This document shows, in pieces, positions 9,977 through 18,430 of a stretch of DNA of 64,000 nt. Origin of the DNA: UBA57 sp963577725 (GTDB taxonomy: Archaea > Thermoproteota > Nitrososphaeria > Nitrososphaerales > UBA57); assembly GCA_047517285.1 (NCBI GenBank), contig JAKZTE010000003.1, positions 1 through 64,000 on the forward strand. The letters are read 5' to 3'. Under the pieces are notes generated by a model. That model did not search any database, was not told where the DNA came from, and saw only the letters and a program-made list of their open reading frames with translations. Numbering within the stretch: the stretch's first letter is position 1; every line of letters begins with the position of its first letter. The position numbers were made by a program, and so were the translations under genes.

Positions 9977-10287
9977 TATTGTTCAATCACCATTCTATAG
10001 TAGACAGTATTGCCACTTGTTGGACTAGGTCTCGATATTTTTATTACATCGCCCAACTTAACTTCAAGATTTTCAATTGCTGGATCAGATAAAGATATTT
10101 TCGGAAGTTTAGCATATTCGACATTAAAAGTCTTTAACAATTCAGTAACTTGATCATCAGGGATTTTCTCATGTTTAGGAGATAAAACATGAAGAGTAGC
10201 ATCGTACTCTTGAGTTTCTTCCTTTGGAACAACTTTCTTTGGTTCCTTTTTTGGAGTAACTTTTTTTGGAACTTTTTTTACAGGCAA
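9976..10287 (-). CDS. rpoH: DNA-directed RNA polymerase subunit H with basic N-terminal extension
   Basis: The C-terminal about 75 residues (HVLSPKHEKIPDDQVTELLK through SPTSGNTVYYRMVIE) match RpoH, the archaeal counterpart of the Rpb5 C-terminal domain. RpoH is usually about 80 residues; this one has an extra N-terminal segment of about 25 residues, nearly all Lys, Pro, Val and Glu, before ETQEYDATL. The chosen start is a TTG at 10287; the next candidates would fall inside the low-complexity stretch. It is the first gene of the operon, and its stop overlaps the rpoB start. An AT-rich TATA-like element is at about 10301-10312. Confidence 0.92.
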   Translation of the reverse strand: MPVKKVPKKVTPKKEPKKVVPKEETQEYDATLHVLSPKHEKIPDDQVTELLKTFNVEYAKLPKISLSDPAIENLEVKLGDVIKISRPSPTSGNTVYYRMVIEQ

Positions 10288-10298
10288 CTACAGACCCA

Positions 10299-10313
10299 CC
10301 AATATATAAAAAT
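10299..10313 (-). promoter_or_regulatory. Probable promoter of the rpoH-rpoB-rpoA operon
   Basis: The minus strand reads AATTTTTATATATTG here, a TATA-like element ending about 14 bp and centred about 20 bp upstream of the rpoH TTG start. It is a little closer than the about 26 bp expected for a leaderless archaeal transcript, so the exact transcription start is uncertain. Confidence 0.45.
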
Positions 10314-10386
10314 TAGAAATAATTAATGACAACGGATATAGACAAATTGGAAAATGCCGACTTATAATCTTTGTCTTTTATTGCAG

Positions 10387-10410
10387 AATTGATTTTTTTT
10401 TTAATCAATT
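10387..10410. repeat. Inverted repeat with T-tract loop in the rpoH upstream region
   Basis: Arms AATTGATT (10387-10394) and AATCAATT (10403-10410) are perfect complements separated by eight T residues. The element lies between the divergent rpoH and CoA-binding genes, about 40-63 bp before the latter. It could be an operator or simply AT-rich sequence. The remaining 10314-10386 stretch shows no gene. Confidence 0.4.
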
Positions 10411-10449
10411 ATGAGAAAAAAATAAATGCAATATCAAATGAGATAAAAT

Positions 10450-10869
10450 ATGGATATTAAACAGATATTTGAGAATACAACTAATATTGCCGTAATTGGT
10501 TTATCAAAAAATGAATTGAAGGATAGTTATCAGGTATCCATGTATATGAAAAATTCCGGATACAATATAATTCCAATAAATCCAACTACCGACTCAATAA
10601 TGGACGTAAAATCTCATAATAGTTTAAAAGACATCCCAGAAAATATGGTAAGAAATATAGAATTAATCAATATATTTAGAAAACCAGAGTTTGTTGAAAA
10701 CATATTAGAAGAGGTAATTGAAGTGAAAAAGAAATACGGCAAGATACATACAGTATGGATGCAATTAGGAATTTTTTATGATAGGGCAGACACTGTATCA
10801 AAGGAAAATCAATTAAATATAATCACGAATAAATGTATAAAAATAGAACATGGAAGACTACAAGATTAA
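10450..10869 (+). CDS. CoA-binding-domain (Rossmann) protein, YccU type
   Basis: The 139-residue protein is a stand-alone CoA_binding domain: N-terminal NIAVIGLSKNELKDSYQVSMYMKNSGYNIIPINP (nucleotide-binding beta-alpha-beta), the SLKDIPENMVRNIELINIFRKPE segment and the HTVWMQLGIFYD motif, all characteristic of the YccU-like family. These resemble the N-terminal domain of acetyl/succinyl-CoA synthetases; the cellular role is not known. A TATA-like AAAAAATAAAT ends about 25 bp before the ATG. The last four bases overlap the stop of the convergent proteasome gene. Confidence 0.85.
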   Translation: MDIKQIFENTTNIAVIGLSKNELKDSYQVSMYMKNSGYNIIPINPTTDSIMDVKSHNSLKDIPENMVRNIELINIFRKPEFVENILEEVIEVKKKYGKIHTVWMQLGIFYDRADTVSKENQLNIITNKCIKIEHGRLQD

Positions 10870-11609
10870 TTTGCTTTAGTTATTTCAGGATCTAATTTAT
10901 CATAATATTGTTTAATTTCTTCTTGATTTAGATATCGAAGTGTTTTAGTTTCGTGATCGACAATAGAGATTTTTATACTTGAAAGTTTGTCGTCATCCTC
11001 ATTAATAGAAATAAGCGATTCAATTGCGAGAAGAATCGCATCTTCGAAAGATAAATCTGCATTATATTTCTTCTCAAATAATTCAATTACTTGATCACTA
11101 CCAGATCCAATTGCAGTAGCATCATAAGCAACATAATTGCCACTAGGGTCGGTTTTCCACAAATGTGAGCCAGATCTGTCAACACCACATATAATTAATG
11201 AAACGCCAAAAGGTCGAACACCCGCATATTGTGTGAATTGTTGTGAAGAATCAGCGAGTTTTCTAGCCAAAGTTTCTAGATCTACAGGTTGGTCATAAAT
11301 TAATCGATTACTTTGAGCAATTACACGTGCTTGATCTACTTGAACACGAGCATCAGGAATATAACCAGCTGCAGCAACCCCTATATGGTCGTCAACCTGA
11401 AAGAGTTTTTGAGTAATTCCAGGAGTTTGTAATTTAGATAATTTTTCATCAACTGCAAGAATAGCACCTTCCTTATGTTTTATACCTAGAGCTAAACTAC
11501 CACGTCTAACTGTTTCCATTGCATATTCAACTTGATATAATCGACCGTCAGGTGAGAAAACAGTAATAGCTCTATCATATCCTTGTGCTCCTGGAAACAT
11601 AATTATCAA
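10866..11609 (-). CDS. psmA: Proteasome alpha subunit
   Basis: The 247-residue protein has the alpha-type N-terminal signature GYDRAITVFSPDGRLYQVEYA, forming the gate and H0 helix, then LALGIKHKEGAILAVDEK and GVRPFGVSLIICGVD. Alpha subunits form the outer heptameric rings of the 20S proteasome and are not catalytic, in agreement with the absence of a processed N-terminal Thr. Two starts are possible: TTG at 11609 or ATG at 11600 (MFPGAQGYDR). The TTG is the same distance (about 25 bp) from the central TTTAAA as the divergent gene's ATG, and ATG gives the more usual N-terminus. Confidence 0.95.
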   Translation of the reverse strand: MIIMFPGAQGYDRAITVFSPDGRLYQVEYAMETVRRGSLALGIKHKEGAILAVDEKLSKLQTPGITQKLFQVDDHIGVAAAGYIPDARVQVDQARVIAQSNRLIYDQPVDLETLARKLADSSQQFTQYAGVRPFGVSLIICGVDRSGSHLWKTDPSGNYVAYDATAIGSGSDQVIELFEKKYNADLSFEDAILLAIESLISINEDDDKLSSIKISIVDHETKTLRYLNQEEIKQYYDKLDPEITKAN

Positions 11610-11628
11610 ACATATTTTGTTTTAGTTA

Positions 11629-11641
11629 ACATTTAAAGTTT
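11629..11641. promoter_or_regulatory. Shared bidirectional TATA-like element, psmA / DUF371
   Basis: A TTTAAA core at 11632-11637, palindromic in itself, lies midway between the divergent starts: its centre is 25.5 bp from the TTG at 11609 and 25.5 bp from the ATG at 11660. No second TATA-like element of comparable position was seen, so one element probably serves both leaderless or near-leaderless transcripts. Confidence 0.55.
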
Positions 11642-11659
11642 TTAGATTCGAAGTAAATA

Positions 11660-12097
11660 ATGAAGAATATGATAGTTGAAGAAATTGAATTTAATGGGCA
11701 TCCGGAAGTAAGAGGTGAGCATAAAACAACAATGGAAATTACTATGGATAAACATCTTACTGAGAAGGGAGATTGCATAATTGGAGTAAATGCTAGAACG
11801 TCTTGTAATACTTTAAATAATAGAATTAAAGAAGAGATTCAAAAAGATAACAATAAAATTACAATAGAATTAATAGTAGAAGATATGAAATTTAAGATAA
11901 AGGCAATGGGAAGTGCTAAATTATCATTAAAGCACAAGAAAGACATAGTATTACGAAAAAGTGCGTTTACATGTACAAGAACGGTAGGCATACACGCAGA
12001 AAATGCGGCAATAGATGTTCCAAGAGAAATGATTAGTAAATTAAGAAATCCTAATGTAAAAGGACTGTTTAGGATAATAATAGAGGAAACGGAATAA
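11660..12097 (+). CDS. DUF371 family protein
   Basis: The 145-residue protein shows conserved DUF371 features: FNGHPEVRGEHKTTMEITMD, KGDCIIGVNARTSC, KLSLKHKKDIVLRKSAF and the AIDVPREMISKLRNP stretch. DUF371 is a small archaeal family of unknown function, often near nucleic-acid or lipid genes. The stop is followed two bases later by the ATG of the decarboxylase-like gene, so the two are co-transcribed. No catalytic motif can be assigned; the function is unknown. Confidence 0.8.
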   Translation: MKNMIVEEIEFNGHPEVRGEHKTTMEITMDKHLTEKGDCIIGVNARTSCNTLNNRIKEEIQKDNNKITIELIVEDMKFKIKAMGSAKLSLKHKKDIVLRKSAFTCTRTVGIHAENAAIDVPREMISKLRNPNVKGLFRIIIEETE

Positions 12098-12099
12098 TT

Positions 12100-13074
12100 A
12101 TGACGGATAAAGCTACTGCCAAAGCACATGCAATGCAAGGTTTATTGAAATATCATGGAATGAAAGATAGTAAACTAAGGATACCATTTCACGATAGTAT
12201 TTCAGTTTGTCTTGATGCGTTATTTACAAAGACAACAGTAGAATTTGGAAATTTTGAAAAAGATGAATTAACAATTAATAATGAAATACAACAAGATACA
12301 GTTTTGAGTCGGGCCATAGCAATAATTGATAAAATTCGATTATTAGCAAAGATTGATGATAAAGTAAGGATAACGTCAGAGAATAGTATTAAATTTGGAG
12401 AAGTAAAGGGGCTAGGTTTTTCATCTTCTGCAGGTGCAGCATTAGCAGGAGCGGCATTCAAAGCATCAGGTCTTGAATCGACGCATGGATGGGATATTAA
12501 ATTAATTTCAAGAATTGCAAGATTATTAGCAGGATCGGCATGTAGAAGTGCAACAGGAGAATATTCAAGATGGTATGCAGGTGACGATGACGAAACATCA
12601 TATGCGGAAAAGATATCAACCAAAAGTGATCTAGATCTCAGAATGATTGCAATACCATTTCCTTCTGAATATTCGACAGAATCAGCTCATAAGGAAGTTT
12701 TAACGTCAAATTTCTTTGATGCAAGAATTAAAAGTGCCAATGTTAGATTGGAAAAAATTCAAGAGTCTATAAAGAAGGGAGATTTAGACAATCTAGGAAA
12801 ATTAGTTGAAGAAGATTCATTAGAACTACATGCGCTTACAATGACTGGAAAAGATAGAGTAATTCTAATTCGTCCTGAAACAATTAACATAATTAATTTT
12901 GTAAAGAAAAAACAAAAAGAGAACATACCAATATATTATTCTATGCAAACGGGGCCATCAATTTTTATCAATACAAATAGTGATTATATTGATGAAATTT
13001 ATAGTGAAATTTCAGAAATGGGTTTAAACGCAATAAAATCTACTGTTGGAAATTCAGTGACTATAGAGAATTAA
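12100..13074 (+). CDS. Mevalonate (di)phosphate decarboxylase family, altered active site
   Basis: The 324-residue GHMP-type protein resembles (di)phosphomevalonate decarboxylase: LLKYHGMKDSKLRIPFHDSISV (Lys17 aligns with the catalytic Lys18 of the yeast enzyme), the ATP loop GLGFSSSAGAALAGAAF at 104-120, and AGSACRSATGEYSRW with Arg149 aligned to yeast Arg158. The usual FDAGPN motif holding the catalytic Asp is here MQTGPS, placing Gln283 at that position, and the Lys of GKRD is Met21. The family includes decarboxylases, mevalonate-3-kinases and bisphosphomevalonate decarboxylases in archaea, so a substrate should not be named from homology alone. It acts in isoprenoid precursor (archaeal lipid) synthesis by inference. 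Confidence 0.8.
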   Translation: MTDKATAKAHAMQGLLKYHGMKDSKLRIPFHDSISVCLDALFTKTTVEFGNFEKDELTINNEIQQDTVLSRAIAIIDKIRLLAKIDDKVRITSENSIKFGEVKGLGFSSSAGAALAGAAFKASGLESTHGWDIKLISRIARLLAGSACRSATGEYSRWYAGDDDETSYAEKISTKSDLDLRMIAIPFPSEYSTESAHKEVLTSNFFDARIKSANVRLEKIQESIKKGDLDNLGKLVEEDSLELHALTMTGKDRVILIRPETINIINFVKKKQKENIPIYYSMQTGPSIFINTNSDYIDEIYSEISEMGLNAIKSTVGNSVTIEN

Positions 13075-13077
13075 TTA

Positions 13078-15804
13078 CTAATTTTTTCGTATAACGAGTT
13101 TATTAGTGAAATATACAGTGGCAAGAAGAACTACAAGTGAAATGGCAATTGATGGAAGGTATCTATTGACAAGTTCTTCAGAAACCGATGTAGAAAATTG
13201 TTCTACGTCAACAGATATTGACTGGCCCATAAATTTATGCGATATTTGAGGATGAAATATCATTGGTTTTCCAGGCGTAAGACTTTTAGCTTTTGTTTTT
13301 AGTTCAATAGAATCTTCAGGATCTAATTGATTAATCTCAGTAAAGATAGATTCGTCTAATATCTCAAGGTTATCAATAATTCCTGGAATAATAGAAATAG
13401 ATTTCAGAGGAGTTTTAGAAGGATTATCAATAGTAATGATTAATTCAATCTCTTGATTATCAAGAATTTCTTCAGGAATAGTGGAGATAGTAACAATTGG
13501 AGTATGGGATATATTAAGAGGGATTTGTGAAGTAAATATTCTCATAGATTTACCTCCAAGGGTAAAGTCACCCCAGGCTTGTAAGAGATTACGGCTTACT
13601 TCGTCATTACTAGAAATCAAATATTCATAGTTCATAATTCCGTCAATTTCTAAACTAGATCTTTCATTCCATTGATTTCCTTCAATAACTACATATTCAA
13701 AATCATTTCCATTTAATTGAACGTCAAATAATGACAAACCGCCGTTATTTGCAAAATCAACTGAAATTGTAAAATTATATCCGACAAGTGCAGAATTTAT
13801 ATTAATATATTTATCGATATTAATGGCAGTAGGTAAAACTATGGAATCAGAGAACGTCCTATAATCTTTTCCATGATAGGTCAGGTCAACAGATGTAGGA
13901 GGCAGGAGTATATTATCAGAAGAATCATGTTTGACATAATATACAAAAGTAGAAGAGTTAGTAGGTTTTAACAAAGGAATATTTACTTCTAGACGATTAT
14001 TTAGTTTTGTCATATTATCGCCGCCACTTGAAAACATAACCGATGAAGGAATAACATCAACTAGATGTAAATTGGTTAAATCCTCATCTCCGTTATTTGT
14101 AATTTCTAGAGTTACTTTCAATTCGTCTTGCCATACTCCATCAATTGGTATTTCAGAGATTTTATCAACGACAATTTCTGGAGAATTAATGAAAGGTTTT
14201 ACATATAGATTATAATCATTGATTAGATAAACAGGATTAGAAAAGACAGTATACAAGTCTACGCCGTCAGACCAAGTAATTTTCCATTCATATGTATTTG
14301 TATTAAACAGATAATCATGTCTAGAAACATTAAGTTCTAAAATTTCAAATGAACCAGGTGCAATAGAGTCAAAAGTTTCAAACAATTCATCATTAAGTTC
14401 AATAGAAACGTCATAAGCGGATCTAGAACCAAGGTTTTTTATTTCTAGTTGAGATAGATGATCATTATGCATTGAAACATATGAATTATTGTATAAAGAG
14501 TTTACAATAAGTGCAGGTCTAACATCATTTAATTGGATAAAGAGATCATTTGATGATGTAATTTTTGAGAATTCATCGTCGCCCATCTTAAATTTATATT
14601 CAAATTTAATATCTTCGGGACTAGTTTCTATAATAGTGGATTCGGAAGTATCAATTTGAAGTAATTTAGACAGAGTTTTAGATTTACCGGGTGCTAGATG
14701 TCTAACGGTATCATTTTCTCCAGGTTCAAGAAGGGTAAAATCATCAGTCCACCAGTCGTCAACAAATATTACTTCTTCAATTGAATGACCGCCAAGAACA
14801 GGTGATAGATTAGTAAAAGTGATACGAGATTCAATAGTATCTCCATCAGAACCTGAGGTTTTATCGATTACTCGAACAACAGAAAGAACGGGCGGATAAT
14901 AGTCCAGAAGTATAGTTGAATTAAAATAACTGTCGCTAGATAAATCGATAATTAATTCTGAGTGTATATTGTCAACATCCTGATCAAGAGCAAAAGAAAC
15001 ATCGGAGATGTTTTTAGAATTGATATCCAATGAATTAATCATAGAACCAAATGTTTGAATGTTAATAGTTGACTTTGTAGAAAGATTCGATGCATTGATA
15101 CTTTTAATGCTAAATAATGCAAGAGGATCAATTACAGAACCTTGAATGCTAAAATCACCAGGAGTATTATCAACAACTGCAGCCTCGCTAGTTCCGGCAA
15201 ATTCAATTGAATAGATTAGACTGTTTGATTGTTGTGTCCCGGAAAGTTTGATAACTTGATCACGATTAGAATTGAAAAATTGTTTTGTAAGTAATTGATT
15301 AAATCCAGGATCGTTATTAGAAAAAATTTCCCAAAATATGTCAACTACAATTTCAGAGTCGGCATAAGAATAATACGTATATATATTATTTTGTGAAAAG
15401 GTATTTGGATTATATGTAATAAATCCTAAATGAAGGTCTTGAGATATTGAAGATGCGAATTTATCAGCGTTAGATTGGCTATCTGAATTTATAGTAAGAA
15501 TCGCCCCATTTTGTGGTAGTGCCGAATCAATTAAACCATAGCCATTTGTTGTAAAAATATCAAATCGTGTATCAAAAGAACCCTGATGACTATAATAAAA
15601 TACTTCAAATGAATCAATACCAGATTTAGTAGAAAGAACTCCACTAGCATTAACGTCGGACAGATTTATTGACCAATAAGATAAATCTCCAGAAGTAGTG
15701 ATTGAGAGATTTTCTTGATAATTAGTTGCTGCAATAATATTAGGAAATGGCATGATTGGAATCAACAGTAACAATAACAGCAGCGACAACAGTAATTTAT
15801 TCAT
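13078..15804 (-). CDS. Large secreted, C-terminally membrane-anchored protein
   Basis: The 908-residue product has a signal peptide (Leu-rich MNKLLLSLLLLLLLIPI...IIAA), a long extracellular part rich in Ser, Asn and Asp with only a few Cys, and one C-terminal transmembrane helix (about 880-903) followed by a short basic tail. Several segments read as immunoglobulin-like beta modules of the CARDB/DUF11 type (for example TLEITNNGDEDLTNLHLVDVIPSS near residue 565, and repeated IDNPSKTPLKS- or NLGSRSAYDVS-like stretches). This suggests a cell-surface stalk or scaffold protein. It is monocistronic, convergent with the decarboxylase gene and downstream of radA. Exact function is unknown. Confidence 0.75.
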   Translation of the reverse strand: MNKLLLSLLLLLLLIPIMPFPNIIAATNYQENLSITTSGDLSYWSINLSDVNASGVLSTKSGIDSFEVFYYSHQGSFDTRFDIFTTNGYGLIDSALPQNGAILTINSDSQSNADKFASSISQDLHLGFITYNPNTFSQNNIYTYYSYADSEIVVDIFWEIFSNNDPGFNQLLTKQFFNSNRDQVIKLSGTQQSNSLIYSIEFAGTSEAAVVDNTPGDFSIQGSVIDPLALFSIKSINASNLSTKSTINIQTFGSMINSLDINSKNISDVSFALDQDVDNIHSELIIDLSSDSYFNSTILLDYYPPVLSVVRVIDKTSGSDGDTIESRITFTNLSPVLGGHSIEEVIFVDDWWTDDFTLLEPGENDTVRHLAPGKSKTLSKLLQIDTSESTIIETSPEDIKFEYKFKMGDDEFSKITSSNDLFIQLNDVRPALIVNSLYNNSYVSMHNDHLSQLEIKNLGSRSAYDVSIELNDELFETFDSIAPGSFEILELNVSRHDYLFNTNTYEWKITWSDGVDLYTVFSNPVYLINDYNLYVKPFINSPEIVVDKISEIPIDGVWQDELKVTLEITNNGDEDLTNLHLVDVIPSSVMFSSGGDNMTKLNNRLEVNIPLLKPTNSSTFVYYVKHDSSDNILLPPTSVDLTYHGKDYRTFSDSIVLPTAINIDKYININSALVGYNFTISVDFANNGGLSLFDVQLNGNDFEYVVIEGNQWNERSSLEIDGIMNYEYLISSNDEVSRNLLQAWGDFTLGGKSMRIFTSQIPLNISHTPIVTISTIPEEILDNQEIELIITIDNPSKTPLKSISIIPGIIDNLEILDESIFTEINQLDPEDSIELKTKAKSLTPGKPMIFHPQISHKFMGQSISVDVEQFSTSVSEELVNRYLPSIAISLVVLLATVYFTNKLVIRKN

Positions 15805-15854
15805 TTACTACATCTATCCATTTCTAATACTACATAATGTTTTGGATTTCTTAT

Positions 15855-16967
15855 TTATTTCTTTTTACTTTTTGCATCAATAGGATTGTCTACACCGCGT
15901 TCATTAAGAGTGAATACGGCTTCATGCTCAGGATGATAAGGGCTATCCTTCATTTTAGCTATACGATTTTTACCAGATTTTCTTAGATAGAGTCTATATG
16001 TGCTAGTATGAGCGACAACATGACCGCCAACAGGACGAGTAGGATCGCCAAATAAAGCACCAGGATCAGCCATGACCTGATTTGTCATTACAACGGCAAC
16101 GTTACGAGTTTCAGCAGTTCTAGTTAAGAGATGCATAAAGCGATTAAGCCTATGTTGTCTTGTAGCCAAAGTGGCTCGTCCTAAGAATTCAGAACGATAA
16201 TGTCCCATTAATGAATCGACAATAACAAGTCGGGCATTGGAACTTTCAATAACTTTTCCAAGCTCGCCGACAAGTAATTCTTGATGTGAACTAGTGAAAG
16301 CTTTTGCAACAATTATTTTTTCTAGCGCTTTATCAGGGTCCATACCACGTTCAACAGCAATATCTCTTAGTCGTTCTGGGCGGAATGTGTTTTCAGTATC
16401 AATATAGATAGCAGCCCCATTAAGTCCACCGTCTTCAACGGGTAATTGGACATTAAGGCATAAAGTATGGCAAATTTGTGTTTTTCCTGAACCGAATTCT
16501 CCATAGAATTCAGTTACAGCTTGTGTTTCAACACCGCCAATCAATAATTCGTCGAGATTAGAACTGCCGGTGGATATTCTTTCAATTTTTAGTCTTCGAG
16601 CGTAAATTTCAGTAGCAGTTACGAAATCTTTATCGAATTTACCAAGTTCGACCAATTTCAATCGCGCTTTGTTACATAATTCGACGGCTTTGTCTGTTTC
16701 AAAACCAGTTGCTTCTGCAGTATCAGTAGGACCTCTTACGACAACATCGAGTATAGTGTATATTCCAACGTCGTTAAGTTTCTTAGTTGTAACAGGACCG
16801 ACTCCTGGTAAAGAAGAAATTTCCATCAATGCGGTATTTTCTTCTGCAGATAATTTAGATTCGGATGAATCTTCTGATTCTGTAATTTCCTCAGGTTCTG
16901 TAATTTCCTCAGGTTCTGTAACTTTATTTTCTAAATCGATAGAATCGTCTAACATATTATTTCCCAC
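15855..16967 (-). CDS. radA: DNA repair and recombination protein RadA
   Basis: The 370-residue recombinase has a helix-hairpin-helix N-terminal domain (ISSLPGVGPVTTKKLNDVGI, about 50-70), the polymerization linker (GSSNLDELLIGGVETQ), Walker A GEFGSGKT at 156-163, and Walker B in ARLVIVDS followed by loop L1/L2 sequences (ATLATRQHRLNRFMH, PVGGHVVAHTS). It forms filaments on ssDNA for strand exchange. An acidic N-terminal extension of about 45 residues (repeated EPEEIT) precedes the HhH and is encoded by an 18-bp tandem repeat. The start is GTG at 16967; an in-frame ATG at 16955 is an alternative. Confidence 0.97.
   Translation of the reverse strand: MGNNMLDDSIDLENKVTEPEEITEPEEITESEDSSESKLSAEENTALMEISSLPGVGPVTTKKLNDVGIYTILDVVVRGPTDTAEATGFETDKAVELCNKARLKLVELGKFDKDFVTATEIYARRLKIERISTGSSNLDELLIGGVETQAVTEFYGEFGSGKTQICHTLCLNVQLPVEDGGLNGAAIYIDTENTFRPERLRDIAVERGMDPDKALEKIIVAKAFTSSHQELLVGELGKVIESSNARLVIVDSLMGHYRSEFLGRATLATRQHRLNRFMHLLTRTAETRNVAVVMTNQVMADPGALFGDPTRPVGGHVVAHTSTYRLYLRKSGKNRIAKMKDSPYHPEHEAVFTLNERGVDNPIDAKSKKK
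16878..16920. repeat. 18-bp tandem repeat in the radA N-terminal tail
   Basis: The unit ttctgtaatttcctcagg occurs 2.4 times without mismatch. It encodes the repeated acidic EPEEIT peptide in RadA. Period 18 preserves the frame. Confidence 0.85.
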
Positions 16968-17048
16968 TTCAATACATTAATAGTAACAGAGAGTAATAAC
17001 ATTTTTACTTGAAAATTATTCACTTGTAAAATGAAAAATAGGTTGAAA

Positions 17049-17351
17049 TTAACCTAATTTATAATTAACGCCTTTACCGCCCTGCGGATGGTTCCACTCA
17101 ATGGCACCATTACCGAGTTGGTCACAAACAATAGTACAAAGACCCATTTCAATACAGCCTTCAATATTATAGACTAATTCTTCTTCATTAAGGGTATAGA
17201 CCTCAGATGGGCATACGTATAAACAAGGTTGCTTTTCACAAGTTTTGCAAATTTCAGTATTTACTTTAATGAATTCTGAGGAATCCCAATCAAAAGACAA
17301 AAGGCCTAATTTGGATTCTAATGATATATTTTGTTCGTTTTCGTCAGGCAT
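17049..17351 (-). CDS. FixX-like ferredoxin
   Basis: The 100-residue protein carries two cysteine clusters, CKTCEKQPCLYVCP (about 36-49) and CIEMGLCTIVCDQLG (about 67-81), with C-terminal GAIEWNHPQGGKGVNYKLG, the pattern of FixX/ETF-QO-associated ferredoxin-like proteins. The first cluster has a C-x2-C-x4-C-x3-CP arrangement able to hold an iron-sulfur cluster. FixX normally works with FixA, FixB and FixC in electron-transferring flavoprotein complexes, but none of these genes is next to it here. It is divergent from FEN-1 with start codons only 54 bp apart. Confidence 0.82.
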   Translation of the reverse strand: MPDENEQNISLESKLGLLSFDWDSSEFIKVNTEICKTCEKQPCLYVCPSEVYTLNEEELVYNIEGCIEMGLCTIVCDQLGNGAIEWNHPQGGKGVNYKLG

Positions 17352-17369
17352 ATAATAGTCATATTAGAA

Positions 17370-17386
17370 AACTAATAATAAAGATA
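17370..17386. promoter_or_regulatory. Shared AT-rich core between fixX-like gene and fen
   Basis: The ATGs of the divergent genes lie at 17351 (minus) and 17405 (plus), with the midpoint at 17378. The AT-rich ACTAATAATAAAG stretch sits at that midpoint, about 27 bp from each start, so it is the only sensible TATA position for both directions. It is a weaker TATA match than at the psmA and argG promoters. Confidence 0.4.
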
Positions 17387-17404
17387 TCTGATAAGTAAAA
17401 TCAA

Positions 17405-18430
17405 ATGGGAGTTAAATTAAAGGATCTATCTAATCCAAGAAAAATATCGTTCGAGAATCTATCTGGAAACAAAATAGCAATAGATGGATTTAATATAATT
17501 TATCAGTTTTTAACAACAATTAGAGGCCCAACAGGTGAGCCTTTGATGAATAGTAAGGGAAAAATAACTAGCCATTTAACAGGATTATTTTACAGAAACA
17601 TTAATCTTTTGAATAACAACATAGAACCAATATACGTGTTGGATGGAAAACCTCCGCAATTAAAATCTACACTTATTAAAAAAAGAAAAGAAACCAGAGA
17701 GAAAAATCAAGAGAAATATAAGAAAGCTATTGAAGAAGGAGATCAAGAACAAGCAAGAAGGTATTCTCATTCAATGATTAGAATTAATGAAGATATAATC
17801 AATGATGTAAAGAAACTTTTAGAATTACTAGGCATACAATACGTCCAAGCTCCCGCCGAAGGTGAAGCAACGGCAGCTTATATGAACAATATAGGAATGG
17901 TAAATTATGCAGTAAGTCAAGATTATGATTCTTTGCTTTTTGGAGCAAAGAAATTATGCAGAAACCTGACTGTCTCGGGAAAGAGAAGAATACCAAGAAC
18001 TAACAAATTTATTGATGTAGAACCTGAGGTTATTGAACTAAAAGAATTTTTAAGACTAAATGAGATAAATAGAGAACAATTAGTTGATATTGCAATATTA
18101 ATTGGAACTGATTACAATCCTAATGGATTTACAAGAATTGGTCCAAAAACTGCCATAAAGCACATTAAGAAATATAAAAAAATAGAAGATATTCCAAATA
18201 TGGAGAGAGAATTAGAATTAATTAATATAGATGAAGTAAGAAATATGTTTCTGAATCCTGAAGTATCTAAACCAGACTTTATTAAAAAGAAAGATATTCA
18301 AAAAGATAAACTTATTTCTTATCTATGTGATGAAAATGATTTTTCAGTAGACAGGATTTCAAGTATGATAAAAAAATTAGACAAAGTAGAAGAAGAAAGA
18401 TCTGAGAGTTTAGATAAGTGGTTTAATTGA
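17405..18430 (+). CDS. fen: Flap endonuclease 1
   Basis: The 341-residue protein shows the XPG N-region (NKIAIDGFNIIYQFLTTIRGP with conserved Asp27), the arch, and the I-region (QYVQAPAEGEATAAYMNNIGMVNYAVSQDYDSLLFGA) with acidic metal ligands, followed by the helix-two-turn-helix LIGTDYNPNGFTRIGPKTA. It removes 5' flaps during Okazaki-fragment maturation and repair. The C-terminal ESLDKWF is a PCNA-interacting (PIP-box-like) peptide. Length is normal. The last codons overlap the TTG start of the HD hydrolase by a few bases, so the two genes form an operon. Confidence 0.97.
   Translation: MGVKLKDLSNPRKISFENLSGNKIAIDGFNIIYQFLTTIRGPTGEPLMNSKGKITSHLTGLFYRNINLLNNNIEPIYVLDGKPPQLKSTLIKKRKETREKNQEKYKKAIEEGDQEQARRYSHSMIRINEDIINDVKKLLELLGIQYVQAPAEGEATAAYMNNIGMVNYAVSQDYDSLLFGAKKLCRNLTVSGKRRIPRTNKFIDVEPEVIELKEFLRLNEINREQLVDIAILIGTDYNPNGFTRIGPKTAIKHIKKYKKIEDIPNMERELELINIDEVRNMFLNPEVSKPDFIKKKDIQKDKLISYLCDENDFSVDRISSMIKKLDKVEEERSESLDKWFN

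Noticed and set aside
10387..10410. Intrinsic terminator at the T-rich inverted repeat
   Set aside because: It lies between two divergent promoters, where no transcript should end, and the T run is in the loop rather than after the stem.
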